From contig JALVRC010000159.1 in NCBI GenBank assembly GCA_027025255.1, positions 1 through 9,534 of the forward strand: 9,534 nucleotides of DNA. Reading direction: 5' to 3'. The DNA is from Caldifarciminota bacterium (GTDB taxonomy: Bacteria > Hydrothermota > Tepidihabitantia > B3-TA06 > JALVRC01). The notes under the pieces are model-generated. The model saw only the letters and a program-made list of their open reading frames with translations, ran no database searches and was not told the origin of the DNA. This document shows positions 5,610 through 9,534 of this stretch, one piece after another. A program made the translations under genes and the position numbers. Within the stretch, counting starts at the first letter, position 1. Each line of letters starts with the position of its first letter.

Positions 5610-6755
5610 TTAGCTCAAATTCTCTTCAATAAGTTTCCCTCTGAAAAAAACTTCTTTAATTAATGAAGAGTTATATTTAAATACAATTTCATCAATATCA
5701 GGATATCCTTTCAAAAGAATGAAATCTGCAAAATCACCTTTTTTAAATCCGCCTAAGAATCTTACACCCAGGGCATCTCTTCTGGTTGCCATGTATAATA
5801 ACTTGTGCAGTTTAAGGGATGAATTGAAGTAAGCTATTCTCATAAGCTCAAAAAAATCAAGATTAACCCCAGCTCCTATATCACTTCCCATCCCAATTTT
5901 TATGCCTTTATCCAGATAATATTTTGTTTTCATATTTCCTGAATGAAGAAAGAAATTGGAAGAAGGACAATGAATTATCCAGGAGCCATTTCTCTTTACA
6001 GTGTTAAGTTCATCGTCAGTAAGATAAATACCATGTCCAAGCAATGTATTTTGTGATAAAATACCGGTTTTTTCGTAAAGCTCAGTATAAGAGCTATAAT
6101 TTTTGAAAAGTTTTTTTACAGTTGCAATCTCGTCCTTTGTTTCAGACAGATGTGTAAAGACAAAAGTTTGAGGATTTTTCTTTACGTAATTCCCTATACG
6201 TATAAGCATTTCTTCAGTTACAGATGGAGCAAAGCGTGGTATTAAGGCTGTTCTTTCTCTATACATTTTTAAAAGACTTAAGGTCTCCTGCCATTCTTTT
6301 TCAGTATTTCCTCCTCTATCCATAATAACCTTTCCTAAAATTATATGCAGAGGGTATCTTTTAAAGAAATTTATGAGATATCTAATTGTTCTGGCATGTT
6401 TTGATCCGTAAACACCCGCATACAAAATCCCATTTTTAATTAAAGCATTTTTAAAGTAAAAAGCAGTTTCTTCAGCAAATTTGAGATTGTTATACTTTTC
6501 TTCTTCATCTATAATATGTTCAAGCCATTCAAAAAGCGTGCCTTTAAATTTACCCATTGTCCAGAATTGTGGAAAGTGAAGGTGTAAATCAGAAAAAGCA
6601 GGGATTGCAGTGTAATTTATAAGATCAATGTCCCATTTCTTTTCTCTTTCTTCAATAATTACACCGTTTTTTACTTCAATCACTTTAATTTCATCTATAA
6701 GTTTTTGTCCGTCACTGTATAGAAATCTTGCTCTAAAACTTATACTATCTTTCAT
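5610..6755 (-). CDS. guaD: Guanine deaminase-like metal-dependent amidohydrolase
   Basis: This 381-residue enzyme is expected to deaminate guanine to xanthine and ammonia in purine salvage or degradation. It shows the guanine deaminase pattern in order: HLHFPQF (58-64) with metal ligands H58 and H60, IMDRGGN (144-150), IPRFAPSVT (172-180) with R174, FTHLSETKDE (200-209) with ligand H202 and catalytic E205, GHGIYLTDDEL (240-250) with ligand H241, HCPSSNFFLHSG (262-273), and GMGSDIGAGVNLDFFELMR (288-306) with ligand D292. It is somewhat shorter than the usual 430-450 residues, mostly around the N-terminal strands and the end. The MDR motif is followed by GGN where I recall N(A/S)P in well-studied enzymes, so a related aminopurine or another substrate is possible. 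Its ATG lies 11 nt inside the aminotransferase gene. It ends in TAA and is the last gene of the rpoD unit. Confidence 0.85.
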   Translation of the reverse strand: MKDSISFRARFLYSDGQKLIDEIKVIEVKNGVIIEEREKKWDIDLINYTAIPAFSDLHLHFPQFWTMGKFKGTLFEWLEHIIDEEEKYNNLKFAEETAFYFKNALIKNGILYAGVYGSKHARTIRYLINFFKRYPLHIILGKVIMDRGGNTEKEWQETLSLLKMYRERTALIPRFAPSVTEEMLIRIGNYVKKNPQTFVFTHLSETKDEIATVKKLFKNYSSYTELYEKTGILSQNTLLGHGIYLTDDELNTVKRNGSWIIHCPSSNFFLHSGNMKTKYYLDKGIKIGMGSDIGAGVNLDFFELMRIAYFNSSLKLHKLLYMATRRDALGVRFLGGFKKGDFADFILLKGYPDIDEIVFKYNSSLIKEVFFRGKLIEENLS

Positions 6756-7911
6756 AGTATTTAAGGATTTTCTTTAAAGCACTAACAACATCTTGTGCAT
6801 CTTTAAGGCTCATACCAGCAGTTAAGGGAAGTGAAAGAACCTCATTGGAGAGTTTTTCACTAACCGGTAAATGAATATGAGGAAACATATTTCTATAAAA
6901 TTTATGCAGATGAACAGCCTTAAAATGTATGCCAGTTCCAATATTCTCATGTTTTAGAGCCTGGATTATGAAACTTCTATCCACTTTAATTGTGTTTAAT
7001 CTTAACCTAATAATATAGAGATGAAGAGCATGTCTACCGCGTTCAGGCAAATTAGGGGTTATAATAAACTTATTATCTTTAAGCTCGTTCGTATAGAATT
7101 CCCAGATTTTTTTTCTCTTTTTATAGGAATCTTCAATTCTTTTTAATTGATGTATGCCTATTGCTGCCTGTATATCGGTTAAATTAAACTTGTAGCCGGG
7201 TAGAATTGCCTCGTAGGAATTTGTTGAATGAGCATCATATCTTTTCCAGGCATCTTTTGACAGACCGTGCAACCGTGCAATCTTAATATAGTTATAAAGT
7301 TCTTCGTCTTCAGTCGTTACCATTCCACCTTCTGCAGTCGTGATATTTTTGGTAGCATAAAAGCTGAAAGATGCAGCATGTCCAATTTTCCCAGCTGGAG
7401 TTTCATCAAGATATGTTTCAACTGCATGTGCAGCATCCTCAATGAGTAAGATTTTACTTTTTAGCCCGGATACAGGAGCTGGATATCCAGCAAGATGGAC
7501 AGCAATTAAAGCGTGAGCTTTATCCATATTTTTATGAATTTCATCCAATGATACATTCATTGTGTCTTCATCAATATCTAAAAAAACAGGCTCAGCTCCT
7601 AAATGAATAATAACATTTGCAGTTGAAACAAAGGTAAAAGAAGGTAAAAGTACCTTTTTGCCTTCTTTAATGCCCAGTCCTTTAAGTATTAAAAAAAGAC
7701 CGGCTGTACAGGAGGATAACGCAAGAGCATAAGAGACATTTTTGTAATGCCTGAAGTCCTGTTCAAATTTCTCTACCCTTGGTCCGTGAGATATCCATCC
7801 ACTTTTCAGTGTTTTTACTACTTCCTCAATTTCTTCATTGTGTATATCAGGTTTACCGAAAACAAGAAACGTTTTTCTTTGAGGATGTCCTCCTTCAATC
7901 GCTGGCTTCAT
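6745..7911 (-). CDS. DegT/DnrJ/EryC1/StrS aminotransferase, ArnB-like
   Basis: This 388-residue PLP enzyme should transfer an amino group to a keto-sugar nucleotide for surface polysaccharide or lipid A-type modification. Motifs: GWISHGPRVEKFE (38-50), the phosphate loop SSCTAGL (66-72), LPSFTFVSTANVI (89-101), EDAAHA (158-163) with D159 for the PLP ring nitrogen, SFSFYATKNITTAEGGM (181-197) with K188 as the PLP lysine, and LPGYKFNLTDIQAAIG (237-252). The C-terminal GTGIHFKAVHLHKFYRNMFP (326-345) and the LPL.AGM end closely resemble ArnB, the UDP-4-keto-arabinose aminotransferase, as does the length. No other sugar-nucleotide genes are in the window, so the exact sugar is open. The ATG overlaps the rpoD stop (ATGA), without a strong ribosome site. 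It ends in TAG, overlapping the guanine deaminase start by 11 nt. Confidence 0.9.
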   Translation of the reverse strand: MKPAIEGGHPQRKTFLVFGKPDIHNEEIEEVVKTLKSGWISHGPRVEKFEQDFRHYKNVSYALALSSCTAGLFLILKGLGIKEGKKVLLPSFTFVSTANVIIHLGAEPVFLDIDEDTMNVSLDEIHKNMDKAHALIAVHLAGYPAPVSGLKSKILLIEDAAHAVETYLDETPAGKIGHAASFSFYATKNITTAEGGMVTTEDEELYNYIKIARLHGLSKDAWKRYDAHSTNSYEAILPGYKFNLTDIQAAIGIHQLKRIEDSYKKRKKIWEFYTNELKDNKFIITPNLPERGRHALHLYIIRLRLNTIKVDRSFIIQALKHENIGTGIHFKAVHLHKFYRNMFPHIHLPVSEKLSNEVLSLPLTAGMSLKDAQDVVSALKKILKYYER

Positions 7912-9512
7912 TTAAGTAGTTCTTTTACAGGTTCTAAAATTTTTGCTTTGTATGGATCCTCTTTAAGTTTTTTTAATGCTTTAAGTTCTATTTGTCTTAC
8001 ACGTTCTCTTGTAACATTAAAATATCTACCTACTTCTTCCAGTGTTTTGGGAGAACCATCTTCAAGCCCAAATCTCATTTTTAATACCTGTTGCTCACGT
8101 TTGTTTAATTCTGAGAGAGCTTTTTCCAAAACGTCTCTTAACATTTTTTTTGCCGCATATACAGTAGGAGTAGGGATTGTCTTATCGCTGATGAAATCTG
8201 CAACAAAGCTTGAATTATCATCGTCAACTGCTTTATCAAGAGAAATATGGAACTGGGAAATGTTTGTTAAAAATCTAATCTTTTCCTTTGAATACATGGG
8301 TAATTTCTCTGCTATCTCCATTATTGTTGGTAATCTTCCATATCGTTGATAAAACTTTCTTGAAACCTTTGAAATTTTATTAATCGCATCGATTATATGG
8401 GCAGGAACTCTTACAGTTCGTGATTGATCAGCAATTGCTCTTGTTATAGCCTGTTTAATCCACCAGGTGGCATAGGTAGAGAATTTATTACCTTTTTTAT
8501 GGTCGAATTTTTCAACTGCCTTGATTAATCCACAGTTACCTTCAGCAATAAGATCTATAAATTCAAGTCCTCTGTTGGTATACTTTTTAGCAATACTTAT
8601 AACCAATCGCACATTACCTTCTATCATTCTGTCTCTTGCTCTTGTTGCTATCCTTTCTGTTTTTATAACTTCTTTAAGATAGCTATCAACATCTTTTGTA
8701 ACATTACTCCCAAGGTATTTCTTTAGTTCCTCGTATTGTTTGTATTCAGGATAGAGTGGGTCATCTCTACTTGGAATGCGTTTTAATCTGGAAAATTTCT
8801 TTGATAGCCTTTTGAAACGATATATTGCATTATAAAACTTATCAATGAATTCTTTTACAAAAGGGTATTGCAGGGAGAGTTCTTTAATATTAAATATAAT
8901 CTTTTCTTTAAGTGTTTGTATCTTCTTTTGTTCAGATGGAGTAGTTTTTTTCTTTCTTAAAAGTTTCTGGAAATTGATATTAAGATTTTCAATGGTTGTT
9001 ACTGTTTGAATGAAGTTATATTTCCATTGAGCGTAGACAGATTTTTCTGTAAAGAACTCAATTGCAAGTGGTCTTGCTGTTTGTTCAATATTTCTTTTAC
9101 CTGACTCAACTTTTTTACATTCTTCTAAAAGCGTATTAATGAGCCCGGGAGACTGAAAGATTATTTCAGTTAGCTGAGCATATCCTTCTTCCATTTCCTG
9201 TGAGCACTTTATTTCTTCATCTTTTGTAAGTAGCTTAAAACGGGCTAATTCTCTAAAGTAAGATCTTGTAGGGTCTTCTCTTTTGGAAAGTATGAATTTT
9301 TTAAGATCAAAATAGTCATCTACCTCGTCAGGGCTTTTTACAATTTTTATATTTTTTTTCTCAAGGCCTGCAATAACATTTTCAATTACATCTACAGGTA
9401 CGAAATCCTCTGGTAAAAACTCTTCAAATTCTGCATACGTTAAATATCTTTTTTCTCTTATAAATTTTTTAATACGTTTTAAAATTTGTTTAGAGGTTTT
9501 ATTTGCTTTCAC
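7908..9512 (-). CDS. rpoD: RNA polymerase primary sigma factor (sigma-70)
   Basis: This 534-residue group 1-type sigma factor directs core RNA polymerase to housekeeping promoters. Residues 1-75 look like region 1.1. Region 1.2 follows (DPTRSYFRELARFKLLTKDEE, from about 80), then a charged, coiled-coil-prone non-conserved region (about 113-280). Region 2 has NVRLVISIAKKYTNRG (300-315) and FSTYATWWIKQAITRAI (344-360), keeping the -10 contacts Q354 and T357. Region 3 spans roughly 366-445, and region 4 ends with TLEEVGRYFNVTRERVRQIE (490-509), the -35 recognition helix. The IAEGNCGLIKAVEKF stretch departs from the usual IQEGNIGLMKAVDKF, so the lineage is divergent. The start is GTG at 9512, 4 nt after GGAGG. 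The TGA stop forms an ATGA overlap with the aminotransferase. The two promoters in this window match what this factor should read. Confidence 0.95.
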   Translation of the reverse strand: MKANKTSKQILKRIKKFIREKRYLTYAEFEEFLPEDFVPVDVIENVIAGLEKKNIKIVKSPDEVDDYFDLKKFILSKREDPTRSYFRELARFKLLTKDEEIKCSQEMEEGYAQLTEIIFQSPGLINTLLEECKKVESGKRNIEQTARPLAIEFFTEKSVYAQWKYNFIQTVTTIENLNINFQKLLRKKKTTPSEQKKIQTLKEKIIFNIKELSLQYPFVKEFIDKFYNAIYRFKRLSKKFSRLKRIPSRDDPLYPEYKQYEELKKYLGSNVTKDVDSYLKEVIKTERIATRARDRMIEGNVRLVISIAKKYTNRGLEFIDLIAEGNCGLIKAVEKFDHKKGNKFSTYATWWIKQAITRAIADQSRTVRVPAHIIDAINKISKVSRKFYQRYGRLPTIMEIAEKLPMYSKEKIRFLTNISQFHISLDKAVDDDNSSFVADFISDKTIPTPTVYAAKKMLRDVLEKALSELNKREQQVLKMRFGLEDGSPKTLEEVGRYFNVTRERVRQIELKALKKLKEDPYKAKILEPVKELLK

Positions 9513-9515
9513 TCT

Positions 9516-9524
9516 ACCTCCTTT
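9516..9524 (-). promoter_or_regulatory. rpoD ribosome binding site
   Basis: AAAGGAGGT on the minus strand, three bases before a GTG at 9512-9510. It supports the GTG start, as no ATG occurs in the first 100 codons after it. The rpoD promoter is beyond the right edge. Confidence 0.85.
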
Positions 9525-9534
9525 TGTTTTAAAT

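Noticed and set aside
7747..8349. 200-residue open frame on the plus strand
   Set aside because: It lies antisense to the end of rpoD and the start of the aminotransferase, is rich in Ser/Phe/Leu as expected of a reverse shadow, and matches no family.

Overview
This is an AT-rich bacterial window, roughly one-third GC by eye. Everything recognisable lies on the minus strand and reads leftwards. Genes are packed with overlaps of 1 to 25 nt, several of the ATGA type. Housekeeping sigma-70 promoters (TTGACA/TATAAT-like) and strong AAAGGAGG ribosome sites mark it as bacterial. A glycine decarboxylase whose P protein is split (separate GcvPA), a CofE-like amide ligase and a DUF763 protein are a mix often seen in thermophilic or anaerobic, deep-branching bacteria and archaea. 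That is suggestive only; I cannot name the phylum.

Layout, in direction of transcription (right to left). Unit 1 (9512 to 5610) holds the primary sigma factor (rpoD type), an ArnB-like DegT-family sugar aminotransferase and a guanine deaminase. All three overlap end to start, and the promoter lies beyond the right edge. A 127-nt gap follows, with no terminator hairpin I can see. It contains a good sigma-70 promoter that starts unit 2.

Unit 2 (5482 to 191) opens with tRNA-Thr(CGT). Seven bases after the tRNA comes a CofE-like ligase, then gcvH, gcvPA, a histone-deacetylase-family amidohydrolase, a DUF763 gene and an RsmB/NOP2-family RNA m5C methyltransferase. From the tRNA to the methyltransferase there is no intergenic space larger than 7 nt, so the tRNA and six protein genes are probably one transcript. 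The last 190 bases hold no convincing gene, but carry a textbook promoter (TTGACA, 16 nt, TATAAT) with an AT-rich upstream block, firing out of the left edge.

Two things stand out. (1) The DUF763 gene is intact apart from one in-frame TGA, at the codon where I recall relatives having Trp. TGA is a real stop elsewhere in the window (rpoD, gcvPA, the CofE-like gene), so this is a nonsense mutation, a sequence error or programmed readthrough, not a changed genetic code. (2) The CofE-like start codon lies so close to the tRNA 3' end that tRNA processing should leave an essentially leaderless mRNA without a ribosome site.

The genes together cover transcription initiation, tRNA supply, RNA methylation, one-carbon/glycine metabolism, purine salvage and sugar modification. 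I see no mobile elements, CRISPR arrays or defence systems, and no clear evidence of a new multi-gene system.
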